A stretch of 64,000 bases of DNA from Hydrangea macrophylla (Eukaryota; Streptophyta; Magnoliopsida; Cornales; Hydrangeaceae). Positions 22,307 through 32,428 of the stretch are shown one piece after another. Location of the stretch: the NCBI GenBank assembly GCA_033977485.1, contig CM066990.1, positions 10,188,501 through 10,252,500 of the forward strand. The letters run 5' to 3'. Position 1 is the stretch's first letter, and the number at the start of each line of letters is the position of its first letter. A program made the translations under genes and the position numbers. The notes below the pieces were generated by a model. The model was not told the origin of the DNA. It saw only the letters and a program-made list of their open reading frames with translations, and did no database searches.

Positions 22307-23384
22307 TGGATACCGGCATTTGGGCCCACAACTTTTTAATTTTAAAACATTTTCCAAATTTCATACCAAGAGTTGCCACTTAATTTTTTTTAAAGGAAAA
22401 TTAAGAAACCATTTTAAAGCAAACTGATCTTTTAAGAATCTAGAGATTTTCTAGGTCCAGGGATTATGGAATGAGAGGGGAAGGAGCCCAGCGGACTACA
22501 ACACCACCTTTCATCCTATCTCACGATAGGCCTCTACTTAAAATCCTTTTAATCGAATTAATAATTAAAGCATGTCCTCAACTAATATATATGTATAAAT
22601 ATACATTACAAAAGCATGTCTAAAAGGGTGTAAGGTTGCAAGTGATAAATATCATTTAAAAAACCACATAATTCAAGTAGCAAGCAATATGATATGCAAA
22701 TAGGGAACTATAGAACTTACCCGGGATCCGTGCCGCGAATATTAAATGTGCAATGCATACGACTAGAAAGTAAAACCTAAGAAAAGGTCTCTAATCACAT
22801 ATATTAACATAAGGCAAGATCCTAATTCTAAGGTGTCGTGCATGAGGTCATAAAATCAATAAAATCAAGGAATTAAATAAACTAGAGAAAGGGTTGGGAA
22901 ATTGTACCTCAATTGCACTACAAAACAAAGGTTAGTACACATGCTCCAAATATAATGCCCAAGTTTTAAGCAATAATCTTAAAATTCTAGCTTAAATCTA
23001 TCAAATATGGGAGAATCATAACTATGAATTCCTCCTAAGTAGTTGGGGAGACATCACTTCTATAGATATGCAAGCCTCAAATAGGAGCCAATACAATGTC
23101 CATATAGGAATGAAGCAATCCCAACATGGTTACGAGGAATCCATGGTTAAGTTCTACTAATTGTAATTTAAACCTAATAAGAAAGGATGTATTTTAATTA
23201 CAAGTATTAGGCTACATGCATGAATGTACATGGATACATGATTATGAACAAAAATAAGCCATAAGGTATTCATCAACTTGGACCACTTAGACTCTGGATT
23301 TAGACTTAACTAATCATTTTTAGTATACTGTTCAAGTCCTAAATCATGAGAAGACCATTGGGACCATTATTCACAAGATATATC
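22307..23384 (-). repeat. LTR of element C, 3' (R/U5) part
   Basis: In minus orientation this is the end of the 5' LTR, closing with GGTATCCA, five bases before the CCA/TGG primer site. It contains the common Tat word GTGGCAACTCTTGG near 22,370. It is cut at 23,384 by element D and resumes at 37,746. Confidence 0.7.
23380..23384. repeat. Target site duplication of element D, left
   Basis: ATATC directly precedes the TGACAAGC start of the Athila 5' LTR and is repeated at 37,741-37,745. Confidence 0.95.
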
Positions 23385-23639
23385 TGACAAGCGGGGGTAT
23401 TTGTAAAATACAACCGCGTTAAAAGAAGAAAATACACTAAATTAGTTTACAATTTCCTCGTTTATATGTAGTTTGAATTACAATGCCAGTTTTCACACAT
23501 TATGATTAATCTGTGATAAGTTGTGTGTTTTAGCTGTAATTTGTGCAAACTATGGTTGCTGTGTGGAGAATTGGAAGATAACGATAAAAGGAAGTGTTGG
23601 GTTCAAAGAAGACATTTCAAAGCTGAAGCATAGAGTTTG

Positions 23640-23751
23640 AGCGATCGAAGAGGTTTCGAGCGATCGAGGGTTCGATCGATCGAATTGAGTTCAAGCGCTC
23701 GAAGGTCCCAGCAGCTGCTTCAATCGATCAAGAGATGTTCGATCGATTGAA
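23640..23751 (+). promoter_or_regulatory. TCGATCGA palindrome cluster upstream of Athila TATA
   Basis: Sites at about 23,640, 23,658, 23,671 (TTCGATCGATCGAA), 23,692 (CAAGCGCTCG variant), 23,721 and 23,738 (TTCGATCGATTGAA). They lie in U3 and end 69 bp before the TATA. Function is inferred from position only. Confidence 0.65.
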
Positions 23752-24248
23752 TATGGCTTTTACCAGAACATACGCGCATGCTACGGGGACATTGGTTGAA
23801 ACCCTAGCTTTAGGTTTTTCTATATATATCAGTTGTATTCACGAAAAAAGGACACCCACTTTACTTTTCATTAGTTTATAGAGAGAGAGATAGAGTTTTT
23901 TTCCATGTTTTGTAGGTCTTGGAGCTTGGATATTGCTTTTGGATTGTTATTCTCATAGTTTAATACAAGTTTTTCTTTCTAGGTTACTCTTTTATTATTT
24001 ATTTGTATTTTGCACGTAGTTTATAGTGGTACAATCTGTTATCTCATGGTTTTGCATGGTAGGTAGTTTAAACCTTTAAGTTTTCAAAGATTACATGATT
24101 AAATCACGAACAAACGCATCCTTAATGAATATTTATGTTGAAAACAACTCTGTGTTACTCCAGACTATGCTTGAGTAGTCCCCAAGTTGGGAGATCACGA
24201 TGAAACCGTGATCTTAAGCCTCTGCCATGCAGCATAATAATTCCTGTG

Positions 24249-24369
24249 TTCGATCGATCGAAGTTAGTTCGATCGATCGGAACAGACACAATGTCAATCG
24301 ATCCAAGTCAGTTTGATCGATCGAGGGATGAAGAAGTTCGATCGACCGAAAGCGCGTCGATCGATTGAA
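24249..24369 (+). promoter_or_regulatory. TCGATCGA palindrome cluster downstream of Athila TATA
   Basis: Six sites 19-27 bp apart (24,249; 24,268; 24,295; 24,312; 24,337; 24,355), in the transcribed part of the LTR. The same cluster is in the 3' LTR at 36,950-37,070, where more of the sites are perfect. Confidence 0.65.
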
Positions 24370-25045
24370 CTCTCTAATTCTTGAGAACATCCTATGCAGT
24401 ATTCCTAGACTTTCTATTTTACTAATTTGTTATCAAACTATCCCCAAATGCTCAGTTTGTCAAAACAGTCTGTAAACTTAAAAGCGTTGAGGCATTTTTC
24501 TTCAATACATTTTGCAAACCACCCTCAATGCTAACACCATTGTAGGTGCGAGTCTTAACTATTGTTTTAAACCGCTTTTATGTATTTCAAACTTAATTGT
24601 GATGACATAGTCCCGGTCATAAAAGGACTATGGATTCTTTACCTTTAGATAAATACGGAATACTGTACAGAATGTGCTCCATTGAGCTTCAACGTAACTG
24701 CATGGTAAATGGCCAGGTCGCGGTGGATTCGTGTAATGCCAATATTCCCTTTTATTGAGAAAGAAACACGTTTTAAAGATTAGGTTTTACATTGTTAGTT
24801 AGTCGTTAAATTAATCTAGTTTATTTGCTTTGTCTTTAGTAGTTGATAAACTGTGGAACTTTGTGTTCTACGTCCTTTTAAAGTATTTTATTTATTCTTT
24901 TCCCTTTTAGAGATTAATCTAGGTTTTTAGTTTAACACCTTCCCTGTGGGATCAACCTGGACTTAACTAGATTACTACTTGCACGATTACCTACACTTGG
25001 GTATAGCATACAAGCGCACACAAAAAAATTCTCGTGTCAAGTTTT

Positions 25046-25063
25046 TGGCGCCGTTGCTGGGGA
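25046..25063 (+). promoter_or_regulatory. Primer binding site, tRNA-Asp (element D)
   Basis: TGGCGCCGTTGCTGGGGA differs by one base from the complement of the tRNA-Asp 3' end and starts six bases past the LTR. Confidence 0.9.
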
Positions 25064-25168
25064 AGGCGACAAGCTAACGCTTAGATTACCTCAACCTATC
25101 ATTATCTCTTTCTGTTTTTCTTTTTCTTTTATTCTTTAGATTAAAAACTACTTAGGGTCTTTCCCTTT

Positions 25169-26809
25169 ATGTCCGATACTTCCATTGAAGGAATTTACGG
25201 AAACCCATTCTATTCATCCGATTCATCTAGTTCTATTAATCCCATAGTTATACCTATTGATTCAATGGTTGATAATCAAAGTGAAAATGGTGATAATGTG
25301 GTTGTACCAATCGACGATTCACTTCGTCCTTTGTGCGATCTCATGACACCTGAACACGCGCCCACACCTTCTTGCATTCTTATTCCACCCCATGCAGGCG
25401 AATTTCAATTTTAAAATGGAATGATTCAACTCCTTCCTACCTTCCATGGAATGGAGAGCGAGAAGGCGTATCTACATGTCAAGGACTTTGAGGATGTTTG
25501 TAAAACATTTTCACAGAATTGTCCTGTCTGCTATTTCCTTTCACCCTGAAGGATAAAGCAAAAGCGTGGTTACTCACCTTAAAGCCAAATTCAATCTACA
25601 CCTGGCATGCGATGAACACCGCTTTCCTGAAGAAATTCTTTCCACCCCGCATGACCACTAAGCTTAAACTACAAATAAACTCTTACAAACAAAAGAGCAA
25701 TGAAACTTTCACCCAAACTTTGGAGCATTTCAAGGATTTGCTTCTCTCATGCCCACATCACAGTTATGAGAAATGGCGAACCATAAGCTACTTTTATGAT
25801 GGGTTAAATGGTGAAACTAAAAAGTTGGTCGAGACCATGAGTTCAGGGCCATTTCTTTGCAAGAACACTGAAGAAGCTGAAGCTCACTTCGAGTGGTTAG
25901 CTGAACACGCCCATGAGTGGTCGAACACAGAAGATGTCCCACGCTCACAGATATCCTGTGTGGAAGAGAAAAGTTTATACCAACTAAAAAGTGAGGATCG
26001 TCTGATGAATAAATATGAAGAACTAGTGAGGAAAATGGAAGAGTTGGGAATAAAAGGAGAGTTCTAGGCAGGTTTTGCCTGAAGAACCATGCGAAACATG
26101 CAACATGCTGGGACACACTAATCAATATTGTCCTAATGTACTGTATTTTCAAGAACAGCCCCCCATGATAATGAATGTCATGCAAGGGTATAGGGGGGCG
26201 GGGAATTCCTACAATAACTACAATTCACAACATAGTAACAATAGATGGAATCACCCCGGGTTTGATTGGAAAAACAATGCTATGACCCAAAATCAATACC
26301 AACAACAGCCCTATAATAACAATAACCAATATCAAGGGCAATTCAATAGGCAACCCCAGCCATTCAATCAAAATAGACCAAACAACTACAATCAAGCTCA
26401 ACCCTCTAATAATCAACAGCCAAACGTATACAGTCCCCCACACAAAAAGTCACAGGAGGAAGATCCTCTCTCTAACGTGAATCTAACGTAGCAACTAATT
26501 CAAATGATGAGGAAGATGTATGCAACGTTAGAGAGGATGGATGCACGACAAGAGGGATTGGGAGGAACATTTCCTGCCCAACCACTTCCAAACCCCAAGG
26601 GATTCAATAATGGTCCCAATAACCATGAGCATGCCAAAGCCGTGACAACTCTGAGAAGTGACAAGGTCATAGGGAAAAACATGCCTCATGCTACTCCCGA
26701 GGAGTATGAAGAGGAGGAAGTGGTGACTCAGAGCAAACCATCTACTCAAGAAGAGGAGCAACTCAAAAATAACGAATCATTGGTTGAAAAAGATGAAGCT
26801 CCTAAATGA
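25169..26809 (+). pseudogene. gag: Gag of Athila element D, decayed
   Basis: ATG at 25,169 (MSDTSIEGIYGNPFYSSD) follows a pyrimidine-rich tract ending TTCTTTAG. After a stop (25,412) and frameshift the capsid core is read at 25,519-26,067: LKDKAKAWLLTLKPNSIYTW, MNTAFLKKFFPPRMT, FTQTLEHFKDLLLSCPHH, ISYFYDGLNGETKKLVETMS. A second frameshift precedes one intact zinc knuckle, CETCNMLGHTNQYC (26,093-26,134), and a long Asn/Gln-rich tail with many QNQYQQQPYNNNN-like words. Stops follow at 26,489 and 26,807. These blocks are typical Athila gag. Confidence 0.85.
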
Positions 26810-27529
26810 GTAGAAGAAATTGAGAGAAGGCCCGGAAAGGAGCTTGCCAGTCATGAATTACCCAAATGCCCTTTCCCTGCGCCTTACCCTCAAAGGCTTA
26901 AGAAACCCCAAAATGAGGCAAAGAATGAGGAGTTCTTGGAACTGTTCAAATAGGTCAAAATCAATCTTCCACTCCTTGATGCAATTAAACAAGTGCCGGC
27001 CTATGGTAAGTACCTCAAAGACTTATGCGCGATCAAGAGGAGGCAAAGTGTGAAGAAACACGCCTATGTCGCTTGCCAAGCAAGTGCAATCATCCAAAAC
27101 AAATTGCCTCCAAAGCTTAAAGATCCTGGCACCCCAACTATCTCGTGTCGGATTGGGAATCAAAAGATAGACAATGCACCCATTGATCTAGGAGCAAGTG
27201 TAAACCTGTTGCCATACTCAGTATATAAACAACTAGGGTTGGGTGAACTCAAACCCACCCGAATTGCATTGCAATTGGCAGATAGGTCAGTCAAATATCC
27301 TAGAGGAATACTGGAGGACGTTCTGGTGCAGATAGACACCTTTGTCTTCCCGGTCAATTTTGTGATATTGGATACCGAACCCGTGTCTAATCCATGTTCA
27401 CGAATCTCGGTGATTTTTGGACGTCCATTCCTCAACACCATAGATGCCACAATCAAAATAAGAAGTGGTATTATGACCATCGTATTCGGGAATATGACCT
27501 GCAACGTCAAGATATTTTCAAATCCCTGA
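26810..27529 (+). pseudogene. Linker and aspartic protease of element D
   Basis: In the zinc-knuckle frame, EEFLELFK and INLPLLDAIKQVPAYGKYLK lead to the protease: APIDLGASVNLLPYSVYKQL carries the Athila form of the active site (DLGA). VFPVNFVILDTEP and ISVIFGRPFLNTIDA form the flap and C-terminal blocks. The last 178 codons are open to the stop at 27,527; one stop at 26,951 lies before them. Of the protease sequences in the window this is the best preserved. Confidence 0.82.
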
Positions 27530-29200
27530 CCTGAAGAATACGAGGACGAAGAAGAAGTTAACTTCATCGAAACGATCATTGAAGAAGAGGTTGATTTTGT
27601 TGACTATAAAGATCCTTTGGAAGTAGTAGTGTCACAATTTGACGCAGTCTACAAACCTAACGAGTCAACTCCATTGGACACCGCCTTAAATCATGCCTGC
27701 CAGATGATGGAAACTAAAGAGGAAGATAGAGCTGAATGCATGTGGGTCACACCATATGAACCTTTGCCTCCAAAAACAAAGTTAACTATGCCCTCAAACT
27801 TTCAGTTTCCCAAAAACTAGGGACTGATAAGACTTATCCTGTGATAATCTCATCCAAGTTGAACTCGAAACAAGAGGATAAGTTAATTCAAACGCTCAAA
27901 CAACACAAGGGAGCATTGGGGTGGACTATTGCCGACCTAAAAGGCATAAGCCCATCTATTTGCACCCATAAGATATATCTGGAGGAAGATGCCAAACATT
28001 CGTGACAAATGCAGAGGCATTTGAATCCCAATATGCAAGTCGTTAAAAAGAAAGTCCTAAAACTTCTGGACATTGGGATTATATATCCTATCTCTGACAG
28101 CTCTTGGGTTAGTCCAACCCAGGTGGTGCCCAAAAAGGCTGGTATAACAGTCATCCCAAACAAAGACGGTGAGTTAGTACCAACATGCGTCCCCACCGGA
28201 TGGCAGATGTGTATTGATTATCGAAAGTTAAATACTGTGACCCGGAAAGACCACTTTCTATTGCCATTCATGGATCAAATGCTAGAAAGAGTGGCGGGTC
28301 ATAAATTTTATTACTTCTTGGACGGATATAGTGGCTATAACCAAATCGAAATTGCTCCTGAAGATCAGGAAAAGACGACTTTCACTTGTCCGTTTGGTAC
28401 ATTCGCCTACCGTCGTATGCCCTTCGGTTTATGTAATGCACCTGCCACCTTTCAGCGGTGCATGTTAAGCATATTCAGTGATATGGTCGAATAGACACTC
28501 GAGATATTTATGGACGACTTCTCAGTGTTTGGCCATAGTTTTGATAACTGCCTAGAAAACCTTGAGAATGTATTAGCGAGATGCGAAGACAAGCACTTAG
28601 TACTAAATTGGGAAAAGTGTCACTTCATGGTGACCAAGGAAATTGTCCTCGGCCACATTATTTCTGATAAGGGTATTCAAGTCAATAAAGCAAAAATTGA
28701 TATAATTTCAAATCTACCTGTCCCTCATACAGTCCGAGACATTCGATCTTTTCTGGGATATGCGGGATTCTATCGTCGCTTTATCAAAAAATTTAGTGCA
28801 ATCTCCCGACCACTGTGTCAACTGTTGGCTAAAGACATGCCATTCGAATGGTCGGAAAACTGTCAAACATCTTTTGACGGACTAAAAGAACACCTTACCT
28901 TCGCACCGATAATACAGGCACCCGACTAGAGTTTGCCTTTTGAGATAATGTGCGATGCTAGCGACTATGCCATTGGCGGAGTTCTAGGACAGAGGAAGGA
29001 CAATAAGCCTTAGGTAATATACTATGCCAACCGAACACTTAACGAAGCCCAAATGAATTATACGACTACTGAGAAAGAGCTACTAGCAATAGTTTTCGCT
29101 TTAGACAAATTCAGGTCTTATCTAATAGGGTCCCCAATCGTCTGTTTTATAGACCACTCGACCCTCAAGTATCTGTTCGCACGTCATTTCCTTTTCGATG
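27530..29200 (+). pseudogene. Reverse transcriptase and partial RNase H of element D
   Basis: A spacer reads CMWVTPYEPLPPKTKLTMPS, then RT follows from about 27,817 in another frame. Blocks: TQVVPKKAGITVIPNKDGE, WQMCIDYRKLNTVTRKDHF, YYFLDGYSGYNQIEIAPED, MPFGLCNAPATFQRCM, and active site IFMDDFSVFG with both Asp present. Connection RSFLGYAGFYRRFIKKF leads to RNase H FEIMCDASDYAIGGVLGQ and YTTTEKELLAIVFALDKF. RNase H stops at DHSTLKYLFA, then jumps straight to integrase sequence. Stops at about 28,003, 28,492, 28,927 and 29,011 interrupt the frame. The RT core residues themselves are intact. Confidence 0.88.
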
Positions 29201-30352
29201 ACCCTTACTTATTTAAGTATTGTGTTGATCAGGTCATCAGACGTTGCGTTCTGAATGAGGACATAACTGTAATTTTGGCCTCCTGTCATTCTGAAGCCTG
29301 CGGTGGCCATTTTGCCTCCCAAAAGACCGATCATAAAGTCCTACATAGAGGCTTCTATTGGCCCACCATGTTCAAAGATGCCTATGCTTTTTGTAAATCG
29401 TGCCAACGATGTCAAAAGCTTGCTACAATTTTGAAAAGGAACTCTATGCCCTTAACTCCCATCATCACAATTGAAATATTCGATTGTTGGGGCATAGACT
29501 TTATGGGCCCGTTTCCTAAATCTAATAACTGTGAATACATACTCCTAGCTGTGGAGTATGTATCAAAATGGGTAGAAGTGATACCGACGAGATGCAATGA
29601 CCACAAAATAGTAATGTCCTTCCTTAAGGAAAACATCCTATCGCGTTTTGGAACCCCAAAAGCACTAATAAGTGACTAAGGCAAACACTTTTGCAATAGG
29701 CCTTTGGAATCAGTACTCAAGAAATACGGGGTGAATCACAAGATCGCTCTAGCCTACCACCCACAAACAAACGGGCAGGCAGAGTTGGCTAATCGTGAAA
29801 GCAAGCATATATTAGAAAAGACGGTTAGTTTCAACAGAAAGGACTGGGCTTATAAACTAATTGATGCTTTATGGGCATACTGTACTGCCTACAAGACAAA
29901 TCTGGGAATGTTCCCATATAGGTTAGTGTACGGTAAGGCATGTCACTTGCCCGTCGAAATCGAGCACAAAGCATATTGGGCGACACGCTCATTAAACTTT
30001 GACATTAAAGAGGGAGGTCATCTCCTAAAACTCCAGTTGGCAGAACTGGAAGAAATCCGTCGAGATGCATACGACAATGCTAAACTCCACAAGGAAAGAT
30101 TGAAGGCTCGCCATGATAGAATGTTCTTTTGAAAATCTTTCGAGCCGGGGTAGAAAGTTTTATTATACGATTCACGCCTTCATCTCTTCCAAGGAAAACT
30201 CTGATCTCGGTGGACAGGACCCTTCATAGTCAAATCTATCTTTCCACATGGGGCCGTGGAGTTATTCAATCCTAAGAATGCCAAAAGTTTCAAGGTTAAT
30301 GACCAAAGGTTAAAACCGTTCTTAGAGGATTTCCAACTCGAGGTCTAGCACA
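29201..30352 (+). pseudogene. Integrase of element D
   Basis: Starts DDPYLFKYCVDQVIRRC. The zinc-binding domain is whole: CHSEACGGHF, HRGFYWPTM, CKSCQRCQ. The catalytic set is readable: WGIDFMGPF, ALISD followed by a stop where the next codon was Gln-like, and the Glu in [20 protein letters not shown]. The C-terminal part has [14 protein letters not shown], a stop at 30,130, and KLWSRWTGPFIVKSIFPHG, the usual end domain. Integrase joins the cDNA to the host chromosome. Two or three point stops are the only damage apart from the missing piece between RNase H and its start. Confidence 0.87.
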
Positions 30353-30535
30353 TCTAGCTGGATGAGCCTAACTATGCCTCGACCAAGAACGCTCAAGTGC
30401 ATTTTCACAATGTTGTTGTACTCTTTCTTTTACTGCTTTTCGTTTTGTTTTGTTCTTTTGCTTATCTATTTTTGAGTATGATCTCGATCGTAACCTGCTA
30501 TTCCATTTTCATTTATCTCCTGTAGGTTGCTCAAC

Positions 30536-31132
30536 ATGCGAGATGATGATGTCCACTCAATTGGATCATGGACTGATTCTGAATATCATAATCCCCCATG
30601 GACTGCTGATGAAATAGCATTCTGCTTATCTCCATACCAAGGGCCAGGGGCAGAAGATGTCATTGACTTAACCCAAGGATACATCCCATACAACCCTGCT
30701 CTCCTCCAGATCAATCCTTTTGAGCACATGGAATTCCTTGAAGAGGAGGGAGAACCAGAGGGATATGTTGTTTGGGAAGTCGATGATGCTCTGATGGAAC
30801 AGTGGGAGAATGATTCAATGTGGGAACCGTGGGAAGAAGAGGACTTACAGGATGTGGTGCCAGAACGCCATAATGTTGTATTCATTTACGTTGATGACTT
30901 TATTGTCATCCAAGTGGTTCCCTACATTTATGTGCACTTGAGTTATTTGCTGTTCCGGCTTCAATGCCCTCTACCTGCTAGTGCACCTGGTGATATCAGG
31001 CCAATAGTGAGGTTATTTCTTGGTCACATTCCCAATTTTGTTTATTCCTTTAGTTCTTTCGTTTGTTTATTTAATTTCTTTCTTTCTTTTTGTGCTCTTT
31101 TGTTTTTTCCTTTGTCAGCGGTGTCACTATGA
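30536..31132 (+). CDS. Unknown acidic ORF after Athila integrase (about 198 aa)
   Basis: ATG at 30,536 (MRDDDVHSIGSWTDSEYHN) opens a frame uninterrupted to 31,132, in an element where most other frames are broken. The first 115 residues are acidic and Trp-rich (MEQWENDSMWEPWEEEDL). The last 75 are hydrophobic with Phe/Leu/Ser runs, but that part lies over a T-rich tract that looks like intron sequence, so the real product may be shorter. A pyrimidine-rich tract ending CTCCTGTAG stands 11 bases before the ATG, as a splice acceptor would. I recognise no family. It may be an accessory ORF expressed from a spliced RNA. Confidence 0.45.
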   Translation: MRDDDVHSIGSWTDSEYHNPPWTADEIAFCLSPYQGPGAEDVIDLTQGYIPYNPALLQINPFEHMEFLEEEGEPEGYVVWEVDDALMEQWENDSMWEPWEEEDLQDVVPERHNVVFIYVDDFIVIQVVPYIYVHLSYLLFRLQCPLPASAPGDIRPIVRLFLGHIPNFVYSFSSFVCLFNFFLSFCALLFFPLSAVSL

Positions 31133-31413
31133 ATCAAATGATACAGCCGCTGTTCCTTCCACATCAGTTGTTCCATGGAATTGGACCATACATAAGGTCC
31201 CCGGGTACTCCGCCGCAAGAGGAAAGACCGTTGCGAACTTACACACCGTTATCGCTATCTCCATCCGGTTCACCTCTTGCATGTGCGATCAATTGTTTGG
31301 ATAGTTCAGATTTGCTCAATGATGCCCTGGATGCCTTCCAGCTATTCTGGAAAAGGGAATCAGCAAATTTATACCCCATATTCGAAGCTTTGGCAGAGAC
31401 GGGCGTTGTGTAA
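31129..31413 (+). CDS. Unknown small ORF in Athila (94 aa)
   Basis: ATG at 31,129 overlaps the end of the previous ORF by four bases. It encodes MNQMIQPLFLPHQLFHGIGP, a Pro/Ser-rich middle (SPGTPPQEERPLRTYTPLSL) and an amphipathic end (LNDALDAFQLFWKRESANLY) to a TAA at 31,411. No stop interrupts it. A long T-rich tract ending TTTGTCAG is 11 bases upstream of the ATG, a strong splice-acceptor look-alike. No family recognised; it could be a real spliced product or a chance frame. Confidence 0.4.
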   Translation: MNQMIQPLFLPHQLFHGIGPYIRSPGTPPQEERPLRTYTPLSLSPSGSPLACAINCLDSSDLLNDALDAFQLFWKRESANLYPIFEALAETGVV

Positions 31414-31766
31414 GAAGATATCTTCATGCTTGAAGAGTAGTGCTCCACTTCAATTGTATTCGGTCGTTTCATCTTTCTTTCATCAGTTGAAGTGTATTCC
31501 TAGTCAAAGTTTTATCACTTTCAGTTTCTTTTAGTTTTTCCTTATCAATAAGATTTTAAATACCATGTTGGGGGCAACAATGTTGCAAATGGATGCTACT
31601 ACAATGTTTTATCTATAAAATTATGCACTGTTTTATGGTGATGATGATTTTTAGTTTACATGACCGATCTTTGAACTGTTTTATCATTATCCTGTATGTC
31701 CAGACCAATGTGGGTTAGTTGGGGGTGTATAATACTTTAATTCAATAGTATTATAAAATTTCTAGG
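31414..31766 (+). other. Non-coding spacer with TTGGGGG motifs
   Basis: No gene is seen. GTTGGGGGCAAC at 31,566 and AGTTGGGGGTGT at 31,714-31,725 look like polypurine-tract words. The same word recurs at 34,303 and at the true tract near 36,108. Confidence 0.5.
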
Positions 31767-32428
31767 TTCGATAGATCGAACTCATCTTGATCGATCGAAA
31801 TCATCAGTACTTCAAGCGCTTCAGCAGGTCTCAATCAATCGAAGGTTCGATTGATCGAACTTTCTCGATCAATCAAGACCTGTATTTAAACGAGGCGTCA
31901 TCCATACACTTCATCAGTTTCTCTCCCTCTTTCCTTTATTTGAGCGATTGAGCACAGAGTGAGACCAAGGGGCGATTTTTTAATTCCCCAAGCACACACC
32001 CATTGGTCGGTGCTCTGATCACTCCCATGATCACCATCATCATCCCTCTCATCCACTCTCCATTTCTGACCTGAGGTAAAGTCCACAAACTCCCCCTCTT
32101 GATCATTTCGTTGGAATTGTCATGGAGGTGCCCCCCGTTGGTTTTTCAACCATATGTTGTTCTTTTTCTTCTTATTTTGTGTGTGCGGACTCTCTCTGTT
32201 CTCGTTTGTTGTCGTTGCGAAATCGCTGTGTTCGATCGATCGAACAAGTTTCGATCGATCAAACCTAGCCATTTGTCAATCGATCGAACAAACTGAGATA
32301 TATCAAACCTAGCCATTCTTTGATCAATCGAACCAATTGCGATCGATCGAACCTTAACAGTGGCAGTTTTCACTTTTTCTTTCCTATTTTCATTTGTTTT
32401 GTTTCTTTTCAATTTCAGGTCGCCCACT
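31767..32428 (+). promoter_or_regulatory. Putative internal promoter with 343-bp intron ahead of the env-position ORF
   Basis: TCGATCGA-type palindromes at 31,767, 31,787, 31,830, 31,846 and 31,864 end just before TATTTAAA at 31,883. A pyrimidine-rich leader follows. CTGAG|GTAAAG at 32,076 is a near-consensus splice donor, and a T-rich tract ending AATTTCAG at 32,418 a good acceptor, 11 bases before the ATG at 32,429. The intron so defined holds a second palindrome cluster at 32,230-32,352. The order (cluster, TATA, donor, cluster) resembles that of the LTR. Confidence 0.5.

Larger units (their letters stand above)
15319..23384 (-). mobile_element. Element C: Tat/Ogre retrotransposon, internal part and LTR 3' part
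   Basis: On the minus strand, reading right to left: LTR end, tRNA-Arg site, long leader, gag, protease with G-patch, RT, RNase H, a second (archaeal-type) RNase H and the start of integrase. The extra RNase H and the tRNA-Arg primer are marks of the Tat/Ogre lineage. The element is broken at 15,319 inside integrase, so its 3' end is lost. Its LTR is split by element D and resumes at 37,746. Confidence 0.82.
23385..25039 (+). repeat. 5' LTR of element D (Athila)
   Basis: Starts TGACAAGCGGGGGTATTTG and ends TCTCGTGTCA. A TATA box CTATATATATCAG is at 23,820. About 70 bp upstream a cluster of TCGATCGA-type palindromes begins and spans 23,640-23,751; a second cluster of six lies at 24,249-24,369. 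The two LTRs differ by scattered substitutions and one small rearrangement near 24,050 / 36,740, where the 3' copy has a duplicated TTTATTTGTATT(T/C)TGCACG segment. Confidence 0.9.
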
